Assembly: GCA_937868245.1 (NCBI GenBank)
Contig: CALMMI010000431.1
Location: 1 to 7,191, forward strand
DNA: 7,191 bases
Direction: 5' to 3'
Source: an uncultured Ignavibacteria bacterium
GTDB taxonomy: Bacteria > Bacteroidota > Ignavibacteria > Kapaibacteriales > UBA961
Shown: positions 1-6,733 of the stretch, piece by piece
How the letters are laid out: each line of letters begins with the position of its first letter
How positions within the stretch are numbered: position 1 is the first letter of the stretch
Position numbers and translations under genes: made by a program
Notes under the pieces: model-generated
What the model was told of the DNA's origin: nothing
Databases searched by the model: none
Seen by the model: the letters and a program-made list of their open reading frames with translations, nothing else

Positions 1-245
1 GCATTAACTGGACTAAAGAAAAAGTCTTTTTTCTTGTCAACATCATTCTCCATTAATGTCAACTCATTTATATATTTATCGCTTTGGATTTCATAGTTTT
101 CGACTGCAATCTTGTATTTATCCCTAAGATGTCGCGCAATTTTACTTTCATGAGGAAAAACAAGAGCCAGCTTTTTCTTCTCGTTTTCAATTACTTCCTT
201 AATCTTCTTCATTTCTGCTTGAATTTCTTTCAGCCTTTGCGAATA
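1..245 (-). pseudogene. In-frame continuation of the AAA_13/RloC-like gene after the stop, cut by the window edge
   Basis: Reading the minus strand past the TAA at 246-248 in the same frame gives 81 codons with no stop, up to the window edge. The translation begins YSQRLKEIQAEMKKIKEVIE and is rich in Lys and Glu. This suits the returning arm of a coiled coil just after a CxxCG hook. It ends in KKKDFFFSPVN, like the segment that closes the coil in AAA_13 proteins (comparison from memory). The lack of frame change and the matching character on both sides argue for one gene split by a single nonsense codon. An internal ATG at codon 12 after the stop could in principle restart translation. The rest of the gene lies outside the window, so intactness of the ATPase C-half and nuclease domain is unknown. 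Confidence 0.65.
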
Positions 246-1151
246 TTAGTTGTTAAGTGATAGAATTCTTTCTTCTTTTAAATCATTACCGCAAAACTTA
301 CATTTAGGTGATTCTTTATGAAGATTGAGCCCAGTCTGTACCCAATCAAAAAGGTCACTATATTTATCTAATTCAGGAAAAGGAATTGATTGAGGAGCCG
401 TATTTTCCAATAAAATTTTAATTTTTGCCCCTATTACTTGTAAGCTCTCAGTCAATACATAGTTAGCATCAAGAGTAATGTGTTCATTTATTGCAGTCGA
501 TGCCTGATTTTTTTGGCTAACCTCTTCTTGTGATAAAATATAGCCATGTAGTTGATTCTTTACTTCTTCGACTAATTTGATAAAATGCCCTTTATTAAAT
601 TCATGACTTAGAATTTGATTGTTTAGATAATTTCTAATTTCTGTTGCCTGTTTTGCGAACCTACCATTATCTTTAGAATATTCATCAAATTCTGAGACAA
701 CCCTTTGATTGTCACTTTTTATTTTTTCAAATATTGGATTCCATCTTTGTGAATAGAAATTTATTTTGGTTTGAGTGTCATGAGCATCGTCAGCTAAATA
801 GAAGTGAATTGCACCAAATTCTTCTTTGCTTTCATCAGCATCCCAAGAAAATACTGATTTGATATAACATGAATTGAATACTTTAACTGTGTATGGAAAA
901 ACGTCCAGCTTTTGATGATTTAAACTTCTTTCACCATTATTACTTTTTATCTCAAGAGAATACTCAGCATTTCCGAAATATTTGGGCTGCCTTTTCTCAA
1001 GATTACTGAATAATTTTGAGAGAGTAGTTTTGCCTGAATAATTCCAACCATAGATGAGATTACGTTTCTTAAATAAATGTAATACGTCAGCATCCCACTC
1101 GAAATTCTTAAAGACACCAAAGTTTCTTATCCAATTTATCTTGTTAATCAT
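246..1151 (-). CDS. AAA_13/RloC-like ATPase, N-terminal part ending at a premature stop
   Basis: This frame encodes the N-terminal half of an ABC-type ATPase of the AAA_13 family, which includes the RloC and PrrC anticodon nucleases. Seen: a Walker A loop GWNYSGKT at residues 35-42 after a short beta strand, a long charged, helix-rich stretch (about 120-270), and C284-x-x-C287-G near the end, in the position of a zinc hook. Known: RloC proteins are roughly 700-800 aa, join Rad50-like ATPase parts and a zinc hook to a C-terminal nuclease, and act in phage defence. At 301 aa this product lacks the returning coiled coil, the ABC signature, Walker B and any nuclease part. The same frame continues open beyond the stop (see 1-245), so the gene is probably broken. 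The ATG at 1149-1151 is preceded by a weak purine-rich AAAGAGA. It is divergent from the thiolase unit. RloC identity is inferred; it could be another AAA_13 ATPase. Confidence 0.72.
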   Translation of the reverse strand: MINKINWIRNFGVFKNFEWDADVLHLFKKRNLIYGWNYSGKTTLSKLFSNLEKRQPKYFGNAEYSLEIKSNNGERSLNHQKLDVFPYTVKVFNSCYIKSVFSWDADESKEEFGAIHFYLADDAHDTQTKINFYSQRWNPIFEKIKSDNQRVVSEFDEYSKDNGRFAKQATEIRNYLNNQILSHEFNKGHFIKLVEEVKNQLHGYILSQEEVSQKNQASTAINEHITLDANYVLTESLQVIGAKIKILLENTAPQSIPFPELDKYSDLFDWVQTGLNLHKESPKCKFCGNDLKEERILSLNN

Positions 1152-1188
1152 ATTCTCTTTGTTATTTTGTTAGTAACTACAAAGTACT

Positions 1189-1198
1189 ACTATATAGT
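1189..1198. repeat. 10-bp perfect palindrome in the divergent intergenic region
   Basis: ACTATATAGT reads the same on both strands. It directly follows, sharing one base, the 6-bp palindrome AGTACT at 1184-1189. It overlaps the TTG of the candidate promoter at 1198-1227 and lies about 40 nt upstream of the ATPase start. An operator role is only a possibility; short AT palindromes also arise by chance. Confidence 0.3.
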
Positions 1199-1227
1199 TG
1201 GTTCAGCTAAAATACGCAATAACTTTG
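1198..1227 (+). promoter_or_regulatory. Candidate Bacteroidota-type promoter, distal to the thiolase gene
   Basis: TTG at 1198-1200 and TAACTTTG at 1220-1227 are separated by 19 nt. The second element is an exact match to the Bacteroidota -7 consensus TAnnTTTG, and the first suits the -33 TTG element. Transcription would begin near 1233 and leave a leader of about 170 nt before the preferred thiolase start. The 249 nt between the ATPase and thiolase starts hold this site, a second candidate at 1350-1357 and no convincing gene. Confidence 0.4.
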
Positions 1228-1349
1228 TTTTATACGAATTGTTTTGTTGATAGTTAACGATAATATATTCTTTTCGAACTTTGCTGTCTCAGCTACCCCC
1301 AAACACCAAAACTTTCCCATCCACGTTTTCACAGTCTCTACAGCTTTCG

Positions 1350-1357
1350 TATTTTTG
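1350..1357 (+). promoter_or_regulatory. Candidate Bacteroidota-type -7 element, proximal to the thiolase gene
   Basis: TATTTTTG matches TAnnTTTG exactly. It sits in a 13-mer, TCGTATTTTTGTA (1347-1359), repeated exactly upstream of the outer-membrane protein gene at 4063-4075. A start of transcription near 1363 would give a leader of about 38 nt before ATG 1401. It would leave only about 11 nt before ATG 1374, which favours the later start. The -33 region has only a weak TTTTC at 1326-1330. Confidence 0.4.
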
Positions 1358-1400
1358 TATTCTGTAAATATCATTGCTACCATTTCAATCCTCTACAACT

Positions 1401-2576
1401 ATGGAATCATCTGTTATTCTCTCGGCAGCACGCACCCCTATCGGTGCATTCATGGGTACATTATCAGAACTTTCAGCTCCTCGTTTGGGTGCAATCGTTA
1501 TCAAGGAAGCACTTACGCGGGCGGGTCTCTCCGGCTCGAATATCTCCGAAGTAATTATGGGTAATGTTCTTACCGCCGGAATCGGACAAGCTCCTGCACG
1601 CCAAGCAGCTATCTACGCCGGACTTGGTGAGTCAGTGCCATGTATGACTATTAATAAAGTATGCGGAAGCGGCTTGAAAGCAGTGATGCTTGCCGACCAG
1701 GCTATTCGTTGCGGTGATGCCGATATAGTAATTGCCGGTGGACAGGAATCGATGTCGAACTCTCCGTATCTCCTTCCTAAAGCACGCACAGGCTACCGTA
1801 TGGGTAACGGCGAACTGGTTGATTCGATGATTCACGATGGCTTGTGGGATGTATATAATAATTTCCACATGGGAGTTGCTGCAGAACTCTGCGCAAGCGA
1901 ATGCAATATCAGCCGTGAGTCACAAGATGAATATACAGTATTAACCTACAAACGTGCTCAAGAAGCAGTGAAAAACGGTTGGTTCGCTGATGAAATAGTT
2001 CCGGTTGTGATTGAAAACAAAAAAGGAAATATTACGGTTGATACCGACGAAGAGCCATCAAAAGTGAAATTCGAGAAAATTCCCGAACTTCGACCTGTCT
2101 TCAAAAAAGACGGAACAGTTACAGCAGCAAACGCAAGTACCCTCGATGACGGTGCAGCTGCGTTAGTTGTAAGCTCTGCATCTAAAGCTGCAGCACACGG
2201 CATTCAACCCCTTGCACGGATAGTTGCACATGCTTCCTATGCTCAAAAACCTGAATGGTTCACAACTGCACCAATCAATGGAATCAAGGCGGCACTTCAA
2301 AAAGCTAATTTAACAATTGATGATATTGACCTTTTTGAAATTAACGAGGCATTCTCTGTAGTGGCACTTGCAGCAAAAAATGAACTTGGTATTCCGCTCA
2401 ACAAATTAAATGTCCACGGAGGTGCAATTGCACTCGGACATCCAATAGGAGCGTCAGGTGCACGTTTACTTACTACTCTTATCTATGCCCTTAAACGATA
2501 CAACAAACGCTACGGCTTAGTTACATTGTGTATCGGTGGTGGCGAAGCAAGCGCAATGATTATTGAAAACATCTAA
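1401..2576 (+). CDS. Acetyl-CoA C-acetyltransferase (thiolase II type)
   Basis: This is a cytoplasmic thiolase that joins two acetyl-CoA into acetoacetyl-CoA, or cleaves it in reverse. The 391 aa fit the usual 390-395 aa of biosynthetic thiolases. Seen: the N-terminal thiolase motif ILSAARTPIGAF, the acylated cysteine C88 in NKVCGSG, the GQAPARQAA loop, NEAFSVVAL, H347 in GHPIGASG, and C377 in CIGGGEA. All three catalytic residues are present. The ATG at 1374 would add nine residues, MLPFQSSTT, before the family's usual start, so ATG 1401 is preferred. Neither start has a good Shine-Dalgarno site, which is common in Bacteroidota. The isocitrate dehydrogenase gene follows after 29 nt on the same strand, probably in one operon. 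Exact chain-length preference cannot be read from the sequence, so a longer-chain 3-ketoacyl-CoA role is possible. Confidence 0.93.
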   Translation: MESSVILSAARTPIGAFMGTLSELSAPRLGAIVIKEALTRAGLSGSNISEVIMGNVLTAGIGQAPARQAAIYAGLGESVPCMTINKVCGSGLKAVMLADQAIRCGDADIVIAGGQESMSNSPYLLPKARTGYRMGNGELVDSMIHDGLWDVYNNFHMGVAAELCASECNISRESQDEYTVLTYKRAQEAVKNGWFADEIVPVVIENKKGNITVDTDEEPSKVKFEKIPELRPVFKKDGTVTAANASTLDDGAAALVVSSASKAAAHGIQPLARIVAHASYAQKPEWFTTAPINGIKAALQKANLTIDDIDLFEINEAFSVVALAAKNELGIPLNKLNVHGGAIALGHPIGASGARLLTTLIYALKRYNKRYGLVTLCIGGGEASAMIIENI

Positions 2577-2605
2577 TAAAGATTATTACTCACAGGAAAT
2601 ATTGA

Positions 2606-4006
2606 ATGTCAAAACAAATAGTAACGTTAATCAAAGGCGACGGAATCGGACCGGAAATTTCCGCCGCAGTAAAGGAAATTTTTACAGCAGCAAATGTACC
2701 TATCGATTGGGAAGAAGCGGAAGCAGGTTTATACTGTATTGAACGCTACGGGAACGGACTTCCTCAGGAAACTTTAGATTCAATCTCTCGCAATAAAGTT
2801 GCACTAAAAGCACCGACAACAACCCCAATAGGCGGCGGACACAAAAGTATCAATGTTACGATTCGTAAATCACTTGATCTTTTTGCGAATGTACGTCCTA
2901 CCAAATCACTTCCGGGAATTAAAACCCGTTTTGATAATGTAGATTTAATCATCGTTCGCGAGAATGTAGAGGATACCTACGGTGGGATTGAACATCAGCA
3001 GACACCGGAAGTAGCTCAGGCACTACGTCTGATTACGCGGTCGGGTTCAAGAAATGCAGCCCGCTACGGGTTTGAAATGGCGCGTGTAGAAGGTCGCAAA
3101 ACAGTTACATGTGTTCATAAGGCAAATATCCAAAAGATGACCGACGGTTTGTTCCTACGGTCGTTCCAGGAAGTAGCTGCTACCTATCCCGATTTGAAAT
3201 CGAATGATATTTTGATTGATAATCTGTGTATGCAGCTTGTTACACGTCCCGAGCAGTTTGATGTGCTTGTATTGCCGAACTTATTCGGTGATATAGCCAG
3301 CGATTTGTGTGCAGGTCTTGTTGGCGGCTTAGGAGTTGCTCCGGGTGGTAATATAGGACGTGATGCAGCTGTTTTTGAGGCTGTACACGGTTCAGCTCCT
3401 GATATTGCAGGTAAAGGTGTAGCAAATCCTATGGCTCTCTTGCTCTCAGGTCTGCAGATGCTTCGCTATTTAGGAATGAATTCGTATGCAAACCGTATTG
3501 AGCAAGCTCTTAGGTTAACGCTTGTCTCGGGAATTAAAACGCGGGACTTGGGCGGAAATGCAAACACACGTGAATTTACTCACGCGATTATCAGCGAACT
3601 TGGTGCTGTTGCTGTTGAAAAAGAAGATAATGACACCAATGGCACTGCAACGTCATCCAAGATTATTATTCCCCCTGAACCGTTAACACAAGCATCGCAG
3701 CCATGGACGCTTGTTGGAGTCGATATTTTCGTACAATCAAATGGTATGCCTGTACTACCTGAATCAATCGGTAAACTTAAACTCACAATGATTTCAAATC
3801 GTGGGACTAAAATTTACCCGGGCGTAGTACCCGATATATTACTCGTGGATTGTTTCCGTAGCAGATGGATTGCAGACGCGCCTCTTTCTAATGACGATGT
3901 ATTGGAATTTTTGAAAAATTTTCCAAAAGAATATACATGGGTACATATCGAAAAACTTCACAAAGAAGGAGAAACCCCTATGTATTCCAAAGCACAAGGT
4001 GAATAA
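2606..4006 (+). CDS. icd: Isocitrate dehydrogenase with Thermus-type C-terminal domain, predicted NAD+-dependent
   Basis: This enzyme oxidatively decarboxylates isocitrate to 2-oxoglutarate in the TCA cycle. Residues 1-335 are the isocitrate/isopropylmalate dehydrogenase fold. Substrate residues by alignment with E. coli Icd are S81, N83 and R87 (SINVTIR), R97 (NVRP), R118 (VREN), Y125, K172 (HKANIQK) and the metal-binding D205, D229 and D233. A linker of about 30 residues rich in Thr, Ser and Pro leads to a C-terminal domain (about 367-466) from TLVGVDIFVQ to the end SKAQGE. From memory this closely resembles the tail of Thermus thermophilus IDH, including MISNRGT and KAQGE. The cofactor site reads HGSAPDIAGKG with D266-I267. 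Asp-Ile is typical of NAD+ enzymes, and Lys-Tyr of NADP+ ones. The start has a clear AGGAA at 2594-2598, seven nt before ATG. It is probably co-transcribed with the thiolase. Confidence 0.93.
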   Translation: MSKQIVTLIKGDGIGPEISAAVKEIFTAANVPIDWEEAEAGLYCIERYGNGLPQETLDSISRNKVALKAPTTTPIGGGHKSINVTIRKSLDLFANVRPTKSLPGIKTRFDNVDLIIVRENVEDTYGGIEHQQTPEVAQALRLITRSGSRNAARYGFEMARVEGRKTVTCVHKANIQKMTDGLFLRSFQEVAATYPDLKSNDILIDNLCMQLVTRPEQFDVLVLPNLFGDIASDLCAGLVGGLGVAPGGNIGRDAAVFEAVHGSAPDIAGKGVANPMALLLSGLQMLRYLGMNSYANRIEQALRLTLVSGIKTRDLGGNANTREFTHAIISELGAVAVEKEDNDTNGTATSSKIIIPPEPLTQASQPWTLVGVDIFVQSNGMPVLPESIGKLKLTMISNRGTKIYPGVVPDILLVDCFRSRWIADAPLSNDDVLEFLKNFPKEYTWVHIEKLHKEGETPMYSKAQGE

Positions 4007-4010
4007 TGCG

Positions 4011-4037
4011 TTTTCAGGTAGTATAGCCAACTGAAAA
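4011..4037. repeat. Imperfect hairpin after the isocitrate dehydrogenase gene
   Basis: TTTTCAG (4011-4017) and CTGAAAA (4031-4037) are perfect 7-bp inverted arms around a 13-nt loop, starting 4 nt after the stop codon. No T-tract follows on the plus strand, so it is not a standard intrinsic terminator. It may stabilise the mRNA end or be chance. No better terminator is visible before the next gene. Confidence 0.3.
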
Positions 4038-4065
4038 AAAATGCAAGAAATTCAAATTACAGTCG

Positions 4066-4073
4066 TATTTTTG
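4066..4073 (+). promoter_or_regulatory. Candidate Bacteroidota-type -7 element for the outer-membrane protein gene
   Basis: TATTTTTG is an exact TAnnTTTG match, 35 nt before the ATG at 4109. Predicted transcription starts near 4079 and gives a leader of about 30 nt that includes the ribosome binding site AAAGGAAA (4096-4103). The surrounding 13-mer at 4063-4075 is identical to the one before the thiolase gene. No convincing -33 TTG is seen upstream. Confidence 0.45.
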
Positions 4074-4108
4074 TACTCGGTTTTTCGGATTTATTAAAGG
4101 AAATCACT

Positions 4109-4891
4109 ATGAAATTCTTACTAAGCTTGTTAGCTTTCGGCGCAATGTTCCTTAGCAGTGGAAACACACTTAAGGCGCAAGATGACAAATTAGACAAGTT
4201 ATCGTTCGAGGATTCACCTCTTTCGGATGAAAAGCCACCGTATTTTGCGGTAGCAGGAGGATTTTTAGGTACATTCTTTTTCCCAAATTTTGATGAACTG
4301 AACAAAACAGCTTCAGCTTTTGATGTGGGAGAATTTAAAGCACCTGTGTTTTTAACCGGTGCACAAGGTTTTACTGCAATCGGGATTATTCCTAATGTTC
4401 GGGTGGGTATATTAAGCATTGGCGGAAAAGCAACGCTCCAAAAAGATAGAATTGACAGTACCGTTCTTCCGAACCCAATTGCTGTTACCAGAACTATGGA
4501 ATATTCAACATCGTTAACTGGTTTATCTATTGATTATGCAATTCAACCTTTCAAGCATTTTGCAATAGTTCCCGGATTAATGTTTGGGTTAGGAACAGTT
4601 GCAGTTGAACGATCACAAACTGCTAAAACAAGAGATTTTGCTGAATCTATTCAAAGTTCAACTAATTATTTCAACCGTTTGGACGCTTCGATTACCGTTA
4701 TACAGCCAAATTTGAATATTGAATATGCTATCACTCAATTTTCGATGATTCGTATTAATGCTGGATATATGATGAGTTTTCTTGGAGACTGGAAAGCTGA
4801 CCGCCAAACAGTTGTAACAGGCGTACCCGATAAAATTAACTCAAGCGGATTAACGCTTCAATTTGGAATATTTGTTGGACTGTTTAATTGA
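4109..4891 (+). CDS. Predicted outer-membrane beta-barrel protein, secreted by signal peptide
   Basis: The 260-aa product begins with a signal peptide (K2, hydrophobic core 3-15, likely cleavage after A23 in LKA|QDD). The mature protein has a short acidic N-terminal stretch (about 24-45). Alternating polar/hydrophobic segments with many Gly and aromatic residues follow, such as YFAVAGGFLGTFFF, FTAIGIIPNVRVGIL, FAIVPGLMFGLGTVAV and SMIRINAGYMMSFLG. It ends LTLQFGIFVGLFN, a final strand with an aromatic residue next to the last position, as in many outer-membrane barrels. No catalytic motif is seen, and I do not recognise a specific family. A porin-like or structural barrel is the best guess. 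The strong AAAGGAAA site fixes the start. It has its own candidate promoter, and the tRNA gene begins 12 nt after its stop without an intervening terminator. Confidence 0.75.
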   Translation: MKFLLSLLAFGAMFLSSGNTLKAQDDKLDKLSFEDSPLSDEKPPYFAVAGGFLGTFFFPNFDELNKTASAFDVGEFKAPVFLTGAQGFTAIGIIPNVRVGILSIGGKATLQKDRIDSTVLPNPIAVTRTMEYSTSLTGLSIDYAIQPFKHFAIVPGLMFGLGTVAVERSQTAKTRDFAESIQSSTNYFNRLDASITVIQPNLNIEYAITQFSMIRINAGYMMSFLGDWKADRQTVVTGVPDKINSSGLTLQFGIFVGLFN

Positions 4892-4903
4892 TAATGACGA
4901 CAT

Positions 4904-4977
<74 letters not shown>

Positions 4978-4978
4978 C

Positions 4979-5004
4979 AAAGCCCCTTTTTAGGGGCTTT
5001 TTTT
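4979..5004 (+). terminator. Intrinsic terminator after the tRNA
   Basis: AGCCCC (4981-4986) pairs with GGGGCT (4993-4998) around the loop TTTTTA. The stem extends outward by A-T pairs, and the T-run continues to 5004. It starts directly after the tRNA and probably also ends transcripts entering from the barrel gene. Confidence 0.88.
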
Positions 5005-5060
5005 ATTTTACCAAACCTTACTCTAAACTAAGAAAATAAACGGTTTATGCAAAATTTGAG

Positions 5061-5120
5061 GTAAAGAGAAGTAAAGCAAAATAAATTAGAATCAAAATAT
5101 TCCGTCCTCCTATACCGTCC
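5061..5120. repeat. Short direct repeats between the tRNA and the integrase
   Basis: GTAAAG occurs at 5061-5066 and 5071-5076, a 10-bp period or about one helical turn. CCGTCC occurs at 5102-5107 and 5115-5120, a 13-bp period. They lie in the 160-nt leader between the tRNA terminator and the integrase start, where arm-type integrase sites or recombination directionality factor sites often sit. That role is inference. The leader otherwise holds no gene and no clear promoter. Confidence 0.35.
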
Positions 5121-5166
5121 CCCACCTAAAATTTAACTGTACTTCCAAATCAATTGAGAATATAAC

Positions 5167-6411
5167 ATGAAGTTCTCTTTTTTTCTAAAAGATGCAAAGA
5201 AAGATTCATCCTTAATCTATCTCGTTGCAAGAGCAGGTGATGACCGTATAAAAATTTCGACTGGCTTAACTGTTTCTACCAAATCTTGGAGTGCTGACAA
5301 TGCTCGGGTAAAGAAAAACAATTCTGGGCAAGAACTAAATGCAAGACTCGACCAAATAGACTCATTTGCAAAAGAGATTTTCAATCGTGCAAGAATTCTT
5401 GGTATCACTGATATAAAAGAGTTATTCGCCTTTGTTAAGAATGGAATTGTTGAGAGTGGGCTACTTGACAGAAGAAACACTGATACCACAACTATACTAG
5501 CTTCTATTGATGAATTCATAAAGCAGTTAAAACAAGGAACGCGCCCCACTAAACGAAAAATATGCACAACTGTTTCTTATAGCTATTTACAGCTATTTCA
5601 AACGATCAGAAATTTTTTCTCAGAACTATTGCCAGATAATGCCCCCCTCCCCTATCTCCAAACAAAAGAGTTTGCTATGAAATTTAATACTTACCGAACT
5701 AATCATTGGAATGATATTAGTGCGTTGAAGTATATTCGGCTAATACGGCGTTTTATGCTTTGGTGTAGGGATACACATCTTTACAACTTTGTAGATTTCC
5801 CTCAATGCCTTGCTATGCCAGATGAACATGAACCAACACTTTTTGCACTGACTGATAATGAGCTACGATCTATTGAAACCTTAGATTTGTCTGACCGTCC
5901 CGCTCTTGAAAAAGTACGTGATTTATTCTTACTCTCTTGTTATACAGGATTAAGGTACAGTGATATTTCTCGATTATCAAAAGAACATATTGGAGCAAAT
6001 GAGATACGAATTTCTGCACAGAAGACTGGAGATAATATTCGATGCCCAATTACTCCACGCTTACGGAAAGTGCTTCATAGATACGCACCTGAATATCAAT
6101 TCCATAAAATAACTTCGCAGCGCGCAAATGAACACTTGAAAATAATAGCGGAGCGAGCAGGGATATGTGATTCTTTGGAAGTTGTAACTTACAAAAACGG
6201 AAGAAAGACAAGTGAAGCCAGACTAAAGCATGAGTTAATTGCTTGGCATTGTAGCCGTCGAACATTTATAACATTGTCACTAATAAAAGGTGCACAGCCA
6301 GCAGCGGTGCAAGCTGTTTCAGGACATAAGAAGGATTCTAAATCATTCAATAAATATGTACTTTTTGCTGAGAGTCAGGTCGATGAGCAAATGAATGCAG
6401 TTTGGGGATAA
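5167..6411 (+). CDS. Tyrosine recombinase/integrase of Bacteroidota type
   Basis: The 414-aa product is a site-specific recombinase that cuts and rejoins DNA through a tyrosine-DNA bond. Seen: an N-terminal arm-binding domain (about 1-95) with the typical LIYLVARAGDDRIKISTGLTV; a core-binding SAM-like domain (about 110-215); and a catalytic domain (about 220-410). The catalytic residues are R263 (TGLRYSD), K286 (AQKTGD), H361 and R364 (HCSRRTF), H387 (SGHKK) and nucleophile Y397 (FNKYV). All six are present and the length is usual, so it looks active. It begins 189 nt after a tRNA gene on the same strand, the usual place for the integrase of an element that uses the tRNA 3' end as attachment site. 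The ribosome binding site is weak, and the start is chosen because MKFSFFLKD matches the family's N-terminus. The cargo of any element is not visible here. Confidence 0.93.
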   Translation: MKFSFFLKDAKKDSSLIYLVARAGDDRIKISTGLTVSTKSWSADNARVKKNNSGQELNARLDQIDSFAKEIFNRARILGITDIKELFAFVKNGIVESGLLDRRNTDTTTILASIDEFIKQLKQGTRPTKRKICTTVSYSYLQLFQTIRNFFSELLPDNAPLPYLQTKEFAMKFNTYRTNHWNDISALKYIRLIRRFMLWCRDTHLYNFVDFPQCLAMPDEHEPTLFALTDNELRSIETLDLSDRPALEKVRDLFLLSCYTGLRYSDISRLSKEHIGANEIRISAQKTGDNIRCPITPRLRKVLHRYAPEYQFHKITSQRANEHLKIIAERAGICDSLEVVTYKNGRKTSEARLKHELIAWHCSRRTFITLSLIKGAQPAAVQAVSGHKKDSKSFNKYVLFAESQVDEQMNAVWG

Positions 6412-6481
6412 GGCTAATATGTGTGGTCTAAGGAATATATATATAAAGAAGAAGTAACAGCAGTAGTTGGATTGATAACTA

Positions 6482-6536
6482 TTGTTTACAGATGTTGATT
6501 CTATCACCGTGATAGGTTGTTTACAGCCTATCACGG
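6482..6536. repeat. Nested direct and inverted repeats after the integrase gene
   Basis: TTGTTTACAG occurs at 6482-6491 and 6517-6526. Each copy is followed by CTATCAC (6501-6507 and 6528-6534), after 9 nt in the first and 1 nt in the second. GTGATAG, the inverse of CTATCAC, lies between them at 6509-6515. The middle copy can pair with either flanking arm, so two exclusive hairpins are possible. Confidence 0.7.
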
Positions 6537-6545
6537 CTTTTTTTT
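6507..6545 (+). terminator. Intrinsic terminator after the integrase gene
   Basis: CCGTGATAGG (6507-6516) pairs perfectly with CCTATCACGG (6527-6536) around a 10-nt loop, followed by C and eight T residues (6538-6545). It starts about 95 nt after the integrase stop. An upstream CTATCAC arm at 6501-6507 could compete for the left strand of the stem. Confidence 0.85.
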
Positions 6546-6733
6546 GTTTAGCTTTCAGAGAAGAATAATTTTACACATTTCTCCAGATTGATGAATTCTC
6601 AATGTAGGATACTTTCGGTGTCCAAAGGAATTTACCCATGAGGCATTACAATTCTGCCCTCTTTTATTCAATTAGGAACTTAATCGCTTCTGACCAGTAT
6701 TAATGTCAATATATTTTCATAAAACACCAAAAT

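Noticed and set aside
1374..1400. Nine-residue N-terminal extension of the thiolase (ATG at 1374)
   Set aside because: Known thiolases start close to the motif at M10. The extension has no ribosome site and would lie almost on the predicted transcription start.
1244..1564. 106-aa plus-strand frame overlapping the thiolase start
   Set aside because: It overlaps the strongly supported thiolase gene in another frame, and its product shows no recognisable domain.
4011..4037. Hairpin after the isocitrate dehydrogenase gene as an intrinsic terminator
   Set aside because: No T-tract follows on the plus strand, and the stem is mostly A-T with a large loop. It is kept only as an inverted repeat.
4057..4419. 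120-aa minus-strand frame opposite the barrel gene
   Set aside because: It is antisense to a gene with a clear signal peptide and ribosome site, and its product is Ser/Lys/Asn-rich with no domain features.
5217..5567. 116-aa minus-strand frame opposite the integrase
   Set aside because: It is antisense to a clear recombinase with conserved residues, and has no independent support.
6638..6703. 21-codon ORF with AAAGGAA upstream
   Set aside because: It is too short to judge, with no signal peptide, membrane segment or known small-protein pattern. The purine run may be chance.
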